From: Serendipita indica DSM 11827 | Taxonomy: Eukaryota > Basidiomycota > Agaricomycetes > Sebacinales > Serendipitaceae | DNA: 64,000 nt | Reading direction: 5' to 3' | NCBI GenBank assembly: GCA_910890315.1 | Contig: CAJVGD010000012.1 | Span: 682,001-746,000, forward strand | In this document: positions 37,292 to 48,414 of the stretch, one piece after another | How positions within the stretch are numbered: position 1 is the stretch's first letter | How the letters are laid out: every line of letters begins with the position of its first letter | Notes under the pieces: model-generated | Told to the model about the DNA's origin: nothing | Database searches by the model: none | What the model saw: the letters and a program-made list of their open reading frames with translations, nothing else | Position numbers and translations under genes: made by a program

Positions 37292-37558
37292 CTACGGCTG
37301 ATCAGTCACAGGAAAGATAAAATTGGAGATTCTCGATGACCATTTCAACAATGATACAGATTCACGGCAGTTTGAAAACGTCAGTTTGCGCGTTCGACTT
37401 GTGGCTGTCGAGGTCCGAAGAATGGATACTCCGAGATTATCTGCAGCGACCTGTGGATCCAACTATAAGTTTCTACCAGTATATATGCGCCAGTAACTAG
37501 GTTCCATTCATGACGCAATTAAAGGTACAGGAAAAAGATATCAAAGGATCCTATAAGA

Positions 37559-38936
37559 TTACTGCTCGCTCGTGAACACTGCGGCCATGCCCATGCCGGA
37601 ACCAATGCACATGCTCGTCACAAAGATCTTGCCACCAGTTTGACGAGAGATGGCGTATCCAGTCGCGACTTGACGCGCACCGGTCGCGCCGAGAGGATGA
37701 CCTATGGCAATCGCACCACCACTTTGAGAAACCGTTAGTCTGGATATTATGCACTAGCAAGGAAGCACGTACTTGATGTTGACCTTTTCAAATGGAATGC
37801 CAATCGTCTTGACGCTCATGACTGCCTGGCTCGCAAAGGCCTCGTTAATCTCATAGAAATCAACGTCTTCCTTTCGGAGACCAGTCTTCTTGAGCACGGC
37901 AGGGATGGCAACAGCCGGACCGATACCCATGATTCTCGGTGGAACACCAACGACGGACGCGGTGACAAACTTGCCCAAGATGGGCAGACCGAGCTTCTTG
38001 GCCGTCGAGCGTCGGGCAAGGAGGACAGCAGCGGCACCATCAGAGACCTGACTGGCGTTACCCGCATGCGTGCTCCCCGTCTTAGAAAACGCGGGCTTGA
38101 GCTTGGCCAAGCTCTCCTTTGTCACGCCCTCTCGGACACCATCGTCCGAGTCGACGACAATCTCACTCTCCTTTTCCGTCTTGGGGTCGGTAATCTTTGT
38201 CTTGACGGGGACGATTTCAGACTTGAATTTGCCCTCCTTTTGAGCTTGGGCGGCGCGTCGGAACGACTCGGCGGCAAAGGCGTCTTGTTCGTCGCGAGTG
38301 ACTTTGTACTCTGCTGCGACGTTTTCAGAGGTGATGCCCATGGGGATGAGGCAGTCTGCCGACTCTTGATTCGACATGACCTCCTCGGACATGGACGCGG
38401 GCTGAGCACTAGGTCCATAGCCCATTGTCATCGACTCGACACCAGCACCTATTCAAAGCGGTCAGTAACTCTGTCATAACCAGAAAAGTGAGCTCAGGCC
38501 ACATACCGATGCCGATTTCAATGTCTCCCGACTTGATAGCATTTGCAATCTGATGTACGGCAGTTAAACCAGACGAACATTGTCGGTTGACAGTGCTGAG
38601 TGGCACCGAGTGCGGGATGCCGGCGTAGAGCTGAGCCATTCGCGCAACAGTGGCCCCTCCACCAGGGGGAAGAACGTTGCCAACAGAGACGTCTTGAATG
38701 AGCTTTGGGTCCAAGTTGACCTTGGTGTAGACGGCGCGCAACACTGCTGCGAGCATCTCCTCTGGATGAGTGTCCTTGAAGCCTCCCTTTCGCGCCTATT
38801 TGAACGTAAACGAGAGATTAGCGTCTCTTCTTCGTCTTACAACTGATAGACTAACCTTTGTAATGGCTGTTCGGTAAGCCGAGACGACCACGACGTCGTC
38901 GTCGTGCTTAGCAAGGACTGCAGCCTTTCCGCTCAT
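37559..38936 (-). CDS. 3-ketoacyl-CoA thiolase (Pot1/ACAA1-like)
   Basis: Last enzyme of fatty-acid beta-oxidation, cleaving 3-ketoacyl-CoA with CoA. The active-site cysteine is in VNRQCSSGLTAV, the form of peroxisomal thiolases rather than acetoacetyl-CoA thiolase; His/Cys of the second half are in INEAFASQAV, GHPLGATGARQ and MCIGSGMG. At least four exons; the last intron joins INEAF-side VNIN to GGAIAIGHPLG. The C-terminus (FTSEQ) lacks an SKL signal. At the N-terminus, residues 4-12 (KAAVLAKHD) match the spacing of a PTS2 signal but not its usual residues. TATA-like CTATAAG lies ~75 bp upstream on this strand. Confidence 0.88.
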
Positions 38937-39293
38937 TGTGGTTTGATAAATGTAAAAGTTGTGGGAGGAGAATGAGGAGTGCGGGATGGCAAAGGCGGGG
39001 TCCAACGTTCTTATAGGGCCCTCCGGCTATAACACTGTCCGGCATGATATCCACAGAGGCCTCTACTCGTCAGCTGCCTCCGAATTGCTCGGCACGTCTT
39101 TCGTCTTGGATTTTTCATGTTTGGACAATAAACACGCGCATCTCACACAAAAAGAGATTTCCCAAGAGTCTCTCTCGGCAGAGTGCGTCAGCCATCTCAA
39201 TAGAACAATGGGTTCAATAGTCTATCTCTACTTCAACGAAATGGCAGTCTACACTGCGACACTGTGGTAAGCCGCCACTCTGTTTCGACCGCC
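38937..39293. promoter_or_regulatory. divergent promoter region of thiolase and NOP4-like genes
   Basis: These 357 bp separate divergent start codons. On the minus strand CCTATAAGAA (39009-39018) is a good TATA-like box for the thiolase gene. The plus-strand side has no clear TATA element. Confidence 0.4.
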
Positions 39294-42124
39294 ATGCCTG
39301 GAAAACGAAAAAGAGATGAAGAAGATGTCGAAATGACCTCTGGAGATGTAAAAGAGCATTCTCACGGGTAAATAATCTAATCATCAAATGGTGATTGACT
39401 AAAACGCCCCAGATCAACAGTTTTCATCTCAAATTTACCATACACTGCAACCTCCACAGACTTGAAAACGCATTTTTCAGACATTGCGCCCATCAAGAAT
39501 GCATTCGTCGTCCTCGAAAAGGAGACAAAAGTCTCTAAAGGCGTCGGATATGTCACATTTTCATTGCGCGAAGATGCAGAACAGTGCGTGGAAAAGGGTT
39601 CAGTCGAGATGAATGGGAGAATGCTGCGTGTTAGTTGGGCAGCGGCCAAGGTGAGGAGTCAGGAAAAAGAGGACGCCATTATTAACCCTGTCTAAGGGTG
39701 AGCAGGGTGAAAACGCACAGCCCAAAGGTCAAAGACCCTCAAAAGTAGTCCGTTCCCCAGTAAAGGACAAGGCTCATGATGCCACCGCCGTGCGCACCAT
39801 TATCATCACCGGCCTACCCACCGGCATTGATTCAAAAGTACTTTGGAAGAAAGTACGAAAACAAGAAGGCGCAGAGACGCTCGAGTTCCCGTTCAAGAAC
39901 GTGGATGGATCCGAGGACCCGACAAAGGCAAATGTCGTCTTCACCTCTCCCACACAAGCACTCCACGCCGTCGAAAAGTTGAATGCGCACGTCTACAAAG
40001 GTTCGCTTCTTGGTGTCACGTTGAAAAAGAGATTGGAGAAGAAGCCGAATCGGTCTAGTCGACTCATCGTCCGAAACTTGCCTTGGGATACCACAGACTC
40101 GGATCTCCGAGCGCTCTTTCTCCCTCATGGTGCCGTATATTCCATCGAGATACCGACGGACAAGGTGGACGGACAACATGAAGGCAGAAAGCCGAAAGCA
40201 AAAGGATTTGCATTTGTATGGATGCTGTCCCGAGCGGATGCGGAGAAAGCTATCGAAGGGGTCAATGGAAAGTCACTCAAGGAAAGGCCTCTGGCTGTCG
40301 ACTGGGCGCTCAGCAAAGCTAAATGGGAAGATGTCAAGGAGAAGATGGAGGTCGATGCGGAACCTGGGCATGAAGAGGAAGAAAGTGACGAGGACTCCAA
40401 CTCTGCGCTGGGAGTTCACTCGGATGGGGACGTATCCATGCACTCGGCTCATGAGGACGAGGAAGAGGAGGCGCCAACAAAGCCCGAGCTACCAGCACCA
40501 GAAGCAGGGACGACTCTCTTTATTCGCAATGTACCCTGGGAAGCTACAGAGGATGAAATGCGTCAGCTGTGAGTGTGCATCCTGACCTTCGGCATCCTTC
40601 TTACTTTCAACATAGTCTCAGAGGATTTGGACCATTGAGATATGTTCGCATTGTTATTGACCAAGAATCTGGTCGCTCAAAAGGCACGGCTTTTGCGTGC
40701 TATTGGAACAAGGAAGACGCCGACAAGGTCATTACTGCATCAGAGACACTCAACAAAGAATCAGGCGTGGTACGTTTTGCTGCCAGCATCTCATACTCAT
40801 CACTCATTCAGCCTAGAATGCATCACCAATAAAAAATCCGTTCAGTGCTCCATCACTACTCACTCCGGATCCTTCATCATCACTCGCACGGAATCTTGTC
40901 GTTCATGGACGTACGCTTGATGTCGTACGCGCCGTCACTCGCGAGACTGCAGACAAGTTGCGCGATGCAGGCGTCAAGATGAGGGAAAAGCCGACAAGCG
41001 AAATCTTTATCTCATGCGAGAAGGAGGTAAGGTAACTCTGTTTGTACAAATTGCATGGTTTCTTACTCCTTTTAGTCATCTTCCCCAACTCGCCAGCTGC
41101 GTCGACTATAACACCAACCGAACTTGAAAAGCGCGTCAACGCCTTTAATCAGAGGCGTACACTCCTCAGAACAAACCCATCCCTCTACGTCTCCAAAACA
41201 CGCTTGAGTATTCGGCAACTTCCAACTTTTGTCTCCGAACGCTCACTCAAGCGACTTGCACACCACTCAATTCGCGAATTTGACAACGAGGTAAAGAATG
41301 GCGACAGGGATGGTCTTGCGGAAGATGAGATAGACGATGGTCAACGAACGATCACCGACGAGCTCATGGGGGATAAAGTCGCGTTGCCCGAGAAACCCAC
41401 AAAAGACAAACCTGCAAAAAAAGGCGGTAAACGAGGGAGTGGGAGTGTCAAGCAAGCCAAGATTGTTCGTATCTCTGAGAGAGTTGATCCGTTTACCGGC
41501 AAGGGTCGTAGCAAAGGGTACGGCTTTATCGAGATGGAACGACACTCCGACGCGCTCAAAGTCTTGCGATGGGCGAATAACAATCCAGATGTTGGACCCC
41601 TACTCAAGTCGTGGTGGGCGGAGGAACTCAAGGATTTGTTCGATACGTTGGAGAAAAAGGGTGACAAGCGCACTGAAGAGGAAAAGGCGAGGTACAAAAG
41701 GTTGAAAGATGCCCTGGAAGAGATCAAGATGGGTGTGACGAAGGCGTCAACAAGGACTCTGGTAGTCGAGTTTTCAATTGAGAACATGGTCATTGTGAAG
41801 AAGAGAGAAGAGCGGGGGACACCTCGGCAGGTCGGTCGCTTTTGTCTTCATTAGATCTTTCTCACCATCTCTTAGGTAAAAGGCGAAGACGCGGCAGACG
41901 AACAAACATCAAAACGTTCAAGCCATCCGAAAGGGCGGGACAAGAAGAAGACAGTCAAAATGGAAGAGGATCACGCATCAGAGACGACTCGGTCGGCCAA
42001 GCGCAGGAAGAAAGAAGCGTCCGAGGAACAGTCTCCGGAACCGAAATCAAAGTCGGTTAATCCTCTGGGCAGCATGATAGGTCGAAAGCGGCGACTCAAG
42101 AAAGCGCGTGGAGGAAAAGCGTAA
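39294..42124 (+). CDS. NOP4: Nop4/RBM28-type RNA-binding ribosome biogenesis protein
   Basis: Nucleolar protein with multiple RRMs needed for 60S maturation. Exons: 39294-39367, 39413-39650, 39697-40568, 40616-40769, 40817-41026, 41076-41830, 41876-42124. RRM1 (STVFISNLPY; GVGYVTF), RRM2 (TIIITGLPT), RRM3 (SRLIVRNLPW; KGFAFVWM), RRM4 (TTLFIRNVPW; RSKGTAFACYW), then the family motifs KRNLYLMREG and IFPNSPAAS, and a last RRM-like unit (TRLSIRQLPTFV; SKGYGFIEM). The tail is basic (SMIGRKRRLKKARGGKA). An acidic linker (HEEEESDEDSN) precedes RRM4. In exon 5 near 40990 the frame shifts as if GG had lost a G; restoring it gives exact phase and ~850 residues. Confidence 0.9.
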
Positions 42125-43374
42125 TGGTTAGCTGCGTCACCTATGCGTCCGCTTGCGTGTGAATCAGGTGTAACAATGCATGCAGCTTGGACGCTCTTCA
42201 TTTCGTATCTATGGCATTCACGCTCACTGTATAGTGCGACGTTGGAAATTCCAAAACTGCTGTTTCAATTATCATCGTCGATATTAAACCCAATTCGTCT
42301 AAATAATACTGCCGCCTCCCCATAAGTGGCACAGAACTTGGCTGCACGGAGTTGAATCTTCCTTCGATAGTCGAGTCCAAAGTGAAACCTGTCCAGGGGG
42401 GTATATCTTTTGTTCATAACAATCACGGCAAAGCCTCATTATATCAGGGCAGTCAATCTCCAATGCTTTCTTCCTTTTATAGTCTTCGTCCGCATCGACC
42501 CTTATGGACCACCCTAAGAGCTTGTGATAAAGGAGGTAATCAAGTGGCGCGGAAGCGACGCCATGGGCGCAATGGAAATGTCTTGCACATAAACCACGAG
42601 GAATCTCAAGGTTGCGTTCTGTAGAGGAGAGGAGGTCAACCTTGATGCATGGTGATTTCCAAGCAAGATTGGTTTTAAACCCAGATGCTTCTGACAGTAA
42701 GAGGGATGGAATACCACTTGTTCCCCTTTCTTGGTTTGGACTGCTCAGATATACTTCGTAGAGAGATGCGCCAGCACTTGCTGCGGCAGAGTAGCTTGAG
42801 ATTGGAAGAAGGAAATGCGGAAAGCGTAGGACGAATAACTATGGAGCTCTTCTGATGTACATGATTTGTGATCATTCAAGGCTTTATATACACACGAGAG
42901 CCCAGGATGAAACCCGGAAAGGTGTGTAAGAATACCAGATGAGACAAAACAGAGCTGCCATGAGCTAATGCAACGATAAGAGAGTGTAAGAGACGTCTTG
43001 GCCCTCTCGTGACCGCAGACGTCAACGCGTTACAGTAAGTATCGACGGCCGAGGAGGTCTACGCCTCTCGTATGGACGGAGCCAATCTCAATTAAGGCCT
43101 CAGACAATCAATATACCATATAAACTTACGAAATAATATCGACCATACCTTTCGTTCGCCACGCCATTCTCCTTACCAGCAGATAGGCGCCGCATGCACA
43201 GAAACAGAACTTGCTCCTGGCCAACACCAGTGGGAACGAGCTGAGAGCATCTTTTGCGCCCAAGGCTGCTTCTAGTCCCTTCAAACGACCCTTGTGTACG
43301 ACCACTCGCGGATTAGGACGCCGCGCGAACAAGTAGAATCGGGATCAAAGAGGAAACTAGGAAACTACCAGGCT
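42125..43374. other. intergenic region; right part belongs to the segmental duplication
   Basis: From 42125 to ~42937 no gene is supported; a minus-strand TATA-like ACTATAAAAGG sits at ~42472-42482 ahead of only a 45-codon frame. From ~42938 to 43374 the sequence is repeated at ~52802-53240 and forms the 5' flank of NLR copy A. A 68-codon minus-strand frame at 43126-43332 is not conserved in the second copy. Confidence 0.4.
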
Positions 43375-46300
43375 ATGTCCAAATCAAAGATTGATGACCT
43401 TGGATTTCTGGAACTATCACCGGGCATTGATCCTGTTGTCGAGTGAGTGGCATGCGGAAAGTGCATGGTCGTCGCTGAGCTTGCTATCTTAGTATTGTCG
43501 CTATTCATGGTCTAGATGGTCACAGAGAAAAGACATGGACAACAGACGACGGGATCCTGTGGCTGCGGGATCTCTTGCCTTCCAACTTGCCCAACTCCCG
43601 AATCCTCAGCTATGGCTACGACGCCGATACTCAGAGTAAGGAATGCGTATCCACTCAGACAATGCGTCGACATGCCGAAGGACTGGCTCAAGCCCTTTCG
43701 AGGCAACGGAAGCACGCACCTCGAGTAAGTAAACATCCAGTGCGAAGAGCATACTCTGAACGACACCTAGCGTCCTATCATCTTCGTTGCGCACAACTTA
43801 GGAGGCATCATCCTTAAATGGGTTTGTCATCAGTCGAGTAGAAAACTTTTATATTGACGCTCGTGTAGGCCCTCGTGATCTGTCACAACCAAAACCTGGA
43901 GTCAAAGGGCGATCTACGAGACATCTTGGTCTCTACACATGCAATCCTTTTCTTTGGGACCCCTCACTCTGGCCTCGAGGGCACAACGCTCATGACAGCG
44001 ATCAGCCGCTTCGCTTCAATGTACAGGAAAACGACAAATGTTCTCCTCAAGGATCTTGAGAATCACTCGTCTGAACTCGAGACCGTCCAGAGTCTGTATG
44101 TCGCTGCGAGCGAGAAGATCAACAGTATATTCTTTTGTGAAGAATACGAGACACCTGCGGAAAGAAAGAGGAGGAAATTGGTTCGTTGCGAGTTTACACT
44201 GGATGAGCTGATGCCAACTTGTCACAGAATGTTCCTCATCACGCTGCCGTCATCGCTGGTGATCGGAACGCGACGATAATCGTCCTGCATGCTAACCATG
44301 AAGCCCTGGTCAGGTTCCATGCAGCAGATAGCGAGAACTATCGCACTGTTCTCCACTATCTCAAGGACTTTTTTGACGGTGCGGCTACCGCTGTCAACGA
44401 GAAGTCGGTTAGAGAGGACAATTGTCGAAGTTCGTAGTATTTCTCTATCGCTACTGACAAGCTGATCAATCCGCAGGCGCGGCGAAGGCAGAGTCTGTCG
44501 CCCAAGAGGTCGTGCAGCCAAAGTCCTTGCCACCAGTGTCGATAAGCTACGTCGAGCGGCCAGTGCTCCAGTCTCTCATCACACAAAAGCTGCTTCCAGG
44601 CAGTGATGTGCGCCACCAACGACGATGTGTTCTACACGGACTCGGAGGGGCTGGGAAAACTCAGCTTGCGACGATGTGGATTCGGGAGAATCATACCAGG
44701 TGCGAGGCTACGTATACATCAGAAATTTCCTAATGCTCTGCCAGTTTCAGTCGGGTAATTTTTGTCGATGCATCTGATGAAATCCGACTGAAAGCGGATT
44801 TGGAGCAATCGATTCGCTCATTGGGTTCCGAATACGGCAAGATGTCATGGAAGGATGCAGTGTCCCACCTCGATGGCAACGAAAAGGGATGGTTACTATA
44901 TATCGACAACGCAGACTTACCCGACCTCAACCTTGACCCATATCTACCCTGTTCTCCTCACGGATCGATCATCATCACAACGAGAAATGAAGATATCGCA
45001 GGTCACGCTCCTAATGGAGCGATTTCTGTTGGTAAACTTGAGGAAGACGAGGCAGTGGAGCTCCTTCATACAACTGCCAACATGAAACCTACATCTAGCA
45101 CCCAATCTGTCGAGATTGTAAAGGAACTAGGAATGTTGGCACTGGCAATCACGCAGGCGGGAGCATATATCCGCCGTACACGCCGGCTGGAAGCTTATCT
45201 CTCCACATTCCGCAAGCATAGAACGGAATTGATGCGCAAGGAGCCAGGAACAGGAATACACTACAAATCATCGACATACAGCGCGTTCGACCTGTCCTTT
45301 CGCCGCCTACCGACGAAGACTCAGGAATTCATGAAGTTATGCGCATTTCTTCACCACTCATTCATTCCATCCAAACTATTTGAGCAATCGATTATATCAG
45401 GTTTTGCCACACCTATCATTCGGAAGAGCTTCCCTCCTCCGGAGAGTGACAAAGCTTGTATTTCAAGATTGGAAGGATTATTAGGCTTGGAATGGAATGA
45501 GATTTCGTTCCAGGAAATCATAGATTCAGCATCCCGCGCGTCGTTGATCAGCGTTTCGACCGATGGCTTATCTTACACTGTCCATCCTCTCCTTCAGACG
45601 TATATTAAAGATGGACTGAACGAACAGGAGAACCATACATATATAAGTATAACAGCACAATTCTTACTCGGTGCAATGAAAAGCGGCAAGTTGCAACTTT
45701 GGCAACTACTTCCCCATATCAATAGCATCCCCCGATCTGTTCAGTCGGAGGATATCTCCCACGCATTGGCCTTCCACCGCTTCTATAAGTCTTTAACAGA
45801 CTGGGCGGCATGTCGAGAGCTACTAGAGCCGGCACTTTCCAAGGTTGTGGCTACTCGAGGCCAAAGAGATGCAGATTCGCTATGGCTGACCCAAATTCTC
45901 GCTCAGACACTATGCAGGCTTGGTCAATTGGAGATGGCGGAAAGAATGCAGCGAGAAATACTTGACTCGTTGGTCGAAACTTTCGGAAGGGGTCACCTTG
46001 ACACGATCTGGGGAATGGAAAGCCTCGCAACCACACTGCATGAGTGTGGCCAATTGGAGGAGGCGGAGAAGATGCAACGAGAGGCACTCTCTTTGCGAGT
46101 AGGGATCCTCGGAGGACGACACCTAGACACGCTTCAGACAATGGATGCTCTCGCAAGCACATTGTATACACGTGGACAATTGGAGGAGGCGGAGAAGATA
46201 GAGAGAGAGGTTCTGGCTCTGCGGCTCGAGATACTGGGGCGAAAGCATCCAAGCACCATGGAGATACTTTTTAACCTTGCAGCCACATTGTTTAGGCGTG

Positions 46301-47952
46301 GTCAGTTGGAGGAGGCGGAGGAGATAGAGCGAGAGATAGTCTCTCTGTCACTTGAAATCTTTGGAAAACGGCATCCAGAGGCAATTGATTCGAAGGAAAC
46401 TCTTGCACTCACGCTGGAGAGTCGGGGTCAGCTGGAGGAAGCGGAGAAGATACAGCGAGAGGTGCTCGCTCTGCGGCTCGAGGTCGTCGGCGAGCGGCAT
46501 CTGGATACAATCAAGGCAATGAACGACCTCGCAATCACTCTGGGTGAGCGTGGTCAGCTGGAGGAAGCGGAGAAGATACAGCGAGAGGTGCTCGCTCTGC
46601 GGCTCGAGGTCGTCGGCGAGCGGCATCTGGATACAATCATGGCAATGGGCAGCCTCGCAGGCACTCTGCGTAAGCGTGGCCAGCTGGAGGAAGCGGAGAA
46701 GATACAGCGAGAGGTGCTCGCTCTGCGGCTCGAGGTCGTCGGCGAGCGGCATCTGGATACAATCATGGCAATGAGCAACCTCGCACTTACTCTGGGTGAG
46801 CGTGGTCAGCTGGAGGAAGCGGAGAAGATACAAGAGGTGCTCGCTCTGCGGCTCGAGGTCGTCGGCGAGCGGCATCTGGATACAATCTGGGCAATGAACG
46901 AACTCGCAATCACTCTGCGTAACCGTGGTCAGCTGGAGGAAGCGGAGAAGATACAGCGAGAGGTGCTCGCTCTGCGGCTCGAGGTCGTCGGCGAGCGGCA
47001 TCTGGATACAATCAAGGCAATGAACGACCTCGCAATCACTCTGGGTGAGCGTGGTCAGCTGGAGGAAGCGGAGAAGATACAGCGAGAGGTGCTCGCTCTG
47101 CGGCTCGAGGTCGTCGGCGAGCGACATCTGGATACAATCATGGCAATGAGCAACCTCGCACTTACTCTGGGTGAGCGTGGTCAGCTGGAGGAAGCGGAGA
47201 AGATACAGCGAGAGGTGCTCGCTCTGCGGCTCGAGGTCGTCGGCGAGCGGCATCTGGATACAATCTGGGCAATGGGCAGCCTCGCAGGCACTCTGCGTAA
47301 CCGTGGTCAGCTGAAGGAGGCGGAGAAGATACAGCGAGAGGTGCTCGCTCTGCGGCTTGAGGTCGTCGGCGAGCGGCATCTGGATACAATCTGGGCAATG
47401 AGCAGCCTCGCGGGCACTCTGCATAAGCGTAGCCAGCTGGAGGAAGCGGAGAACATAGAGCGAGAGGTACTCGCTCTGCGGCTCGAGGTCGTCGGCGAGC
47501 GGCATCTGGATACAATCATGGCAATGAACAACCTCGCAATCACTCAGGGTGAGCATGGTCAGCTGAAGGAGGCGGAGAAGATACAGCGCGAGGTACTCGC
47601 TCTGCGGCTCGAGATCCTCGGACGTCAACATCCAGATACACTCTCAGCTATGAGCAGCCTCGCATGTACTCTCTTTGATTGTGGTCAATTGGACGAAGCG
47701 GAGAAGATGGAGCAAGAGGTGCTCGCTCTACGACTCGATATCCTTGGAAGACGACACCCAGACTCGATTAGGGCAATGTACAACCGCGCCGTTACCTTGT
47801 ATGCTCGTGGCCAGTTTGAAGACGTCATACAGCTTGTTCGACCCACCATGGATCTGCAAGACCAGATTCTTGACAAAGATCATCCCGACATTTCTAAGTT
47901 GGAGAAACTTTATATGGACGCTATGTCCATGCAATCTCGTAACTGTTCATAG
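43375..47952 (+). CDS. NLR-like protein: alpha/beta-hydrolase-like, NB-ARC, 16 TPRs (copy A)
   Basis: Fungal NOD-like receptor architecture; such proteins act in non-self recognition and programmed cell death in other fungi, but this one's role is unknown. Seven exons (43375-43442, 43493-43724, 43771-43821, 43869-44180, 44228-44429, 44477-44699, 44745-47952) give ~1431 residues in exact phase. The N-terminal domain resembles alpha/beta hydrolases fused to NLRs (VAIHGLDGHREKTW, YGYDAD, FFGTPHSG), but its nucleophile elbow reads AHNLGG with Asn for Ser. NB-ARC: P-loop GLGGAGKTQL, Walker B WLLYIDNAD, IIITTRNED, and LGMLALAITQAG. A winged-helix-like region follows (AFDLSFRRLP), then sixteen kinesin-light-chain-like TPRs of 42 residues. 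Confidence 0.9.
45900..47880 (+). repeat. TPR-coding 126-bp tandem array, copy A (16 units)
   Basis: Units share the frame GQLEEAEKIQREVLALRLEV plus VGERHLDTI.AM.NLA.TL..R. The central units (about 46420-47580) are almost identical at DNA level, while outer units have diverged. Variation is confined to a few codons after LDTI and around the helix end. One unit (near 46830) lacks a single codon (KIQEVLAL). Confidence 0.9.
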
Positions 47953-48103
47953 GATAATCGTCTTGTATTTATCATCGCATGGCAGCGTATAGCTCACATC
48001 GGCCATAATGATTGCGACGTTGTAGCAAAGACCATGCCACCCAGCCTTACATCACCGTGATCAATAGACGGGTCCGGTAAGCCGACTCGTAGTGAGCGCG
48101 TAT

Positions 48104-48414
48104 TTATATTGTTAGAACAACAATTTCGATGAGTTCACGCATCAGTTGTGCCTTGCGTCGCCCAACCTCGAGGACCTCTTTGTGGCTGACGATGGCATCC
48201 TGGACGGCTTCGAGCGGTTTACCAGCGAGCTAGTATATCATCAGCGGATACAGGCCGCAAAATACAAGGGTATGTACCTCTGCCTCAACTTCTTCGCGGA
48301 TACTACGATAGCCGGCAGGATAACGACAAAGTTGGTGACGAGACTAAGCACGCACACCTCCATGTCTTCCTCCCGCGCGATGATGACCTCTGAGATAGTG
48401 CTCATACCGACTAC
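48104..48414 (-). pseudogene. 3' fragment of purine nucleoside phosphorylase (duplicated)
   Basis: Minus-strand fragment matching the last ~310 bp of the intact gene at 57721-58817: C-terminal exon, its intron, and part of the preceding exon (REEDMEVCVLSLVTN region), ending where unit A ends. One base is missing relative to the intact copy in CAGGGATAACG. It lacks start, active site and promoter, and is joined head-on to alpha-glucosidase sequence at 48414/48415. Confidence 0.88.

Larger units (their letters stand above)
42938..48414. repeat. segmental duplication, unit A
   Basis: Unit A holds the upstream region, NLR copy A and the last ~310 bp of a purine nucleoside phosphorylase gene. It matches unit B (52802-58032) base for base over most of its length apart from scattered substitutions and two TPR repeats. 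The offset is a constant ~9866 bp before the TPR array. The match stops abruptly at the left near GATGAGACA and at the right after ACCGACTAC (48414); right of that point unit A is joined to alpha-glucosidase sequence. Confidence 0.9.

Noticed and set aside
37559-38936. Call as ERG10 acetoacetyl-CoA thiolase
   Set aside because: The active-site context VNRQCSSGLTAV and GAGVESMT fit 3-ketoacyl-CoA thiolases; ERG10 proteins have VNKVCASG-type sequence.
43126-43332. Minus-strand frame upstream of NLR copy A that could be a small protein
   Set aside because: The duplicate at ~53000 has a stop in the same frame and shows no sign of coding constraint.
46348-47631. Long minus-strand open frame (427 codons) opposite the TPR array of copy A, and a similar one (344 codons) opposite copy B
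   Set aside because: It mirrors the 126-bp repeat on the sense strand, has a repetitive Ser/Leu/Cys composition and no start context; it is an antisense artefact of a codon-biased repeat.
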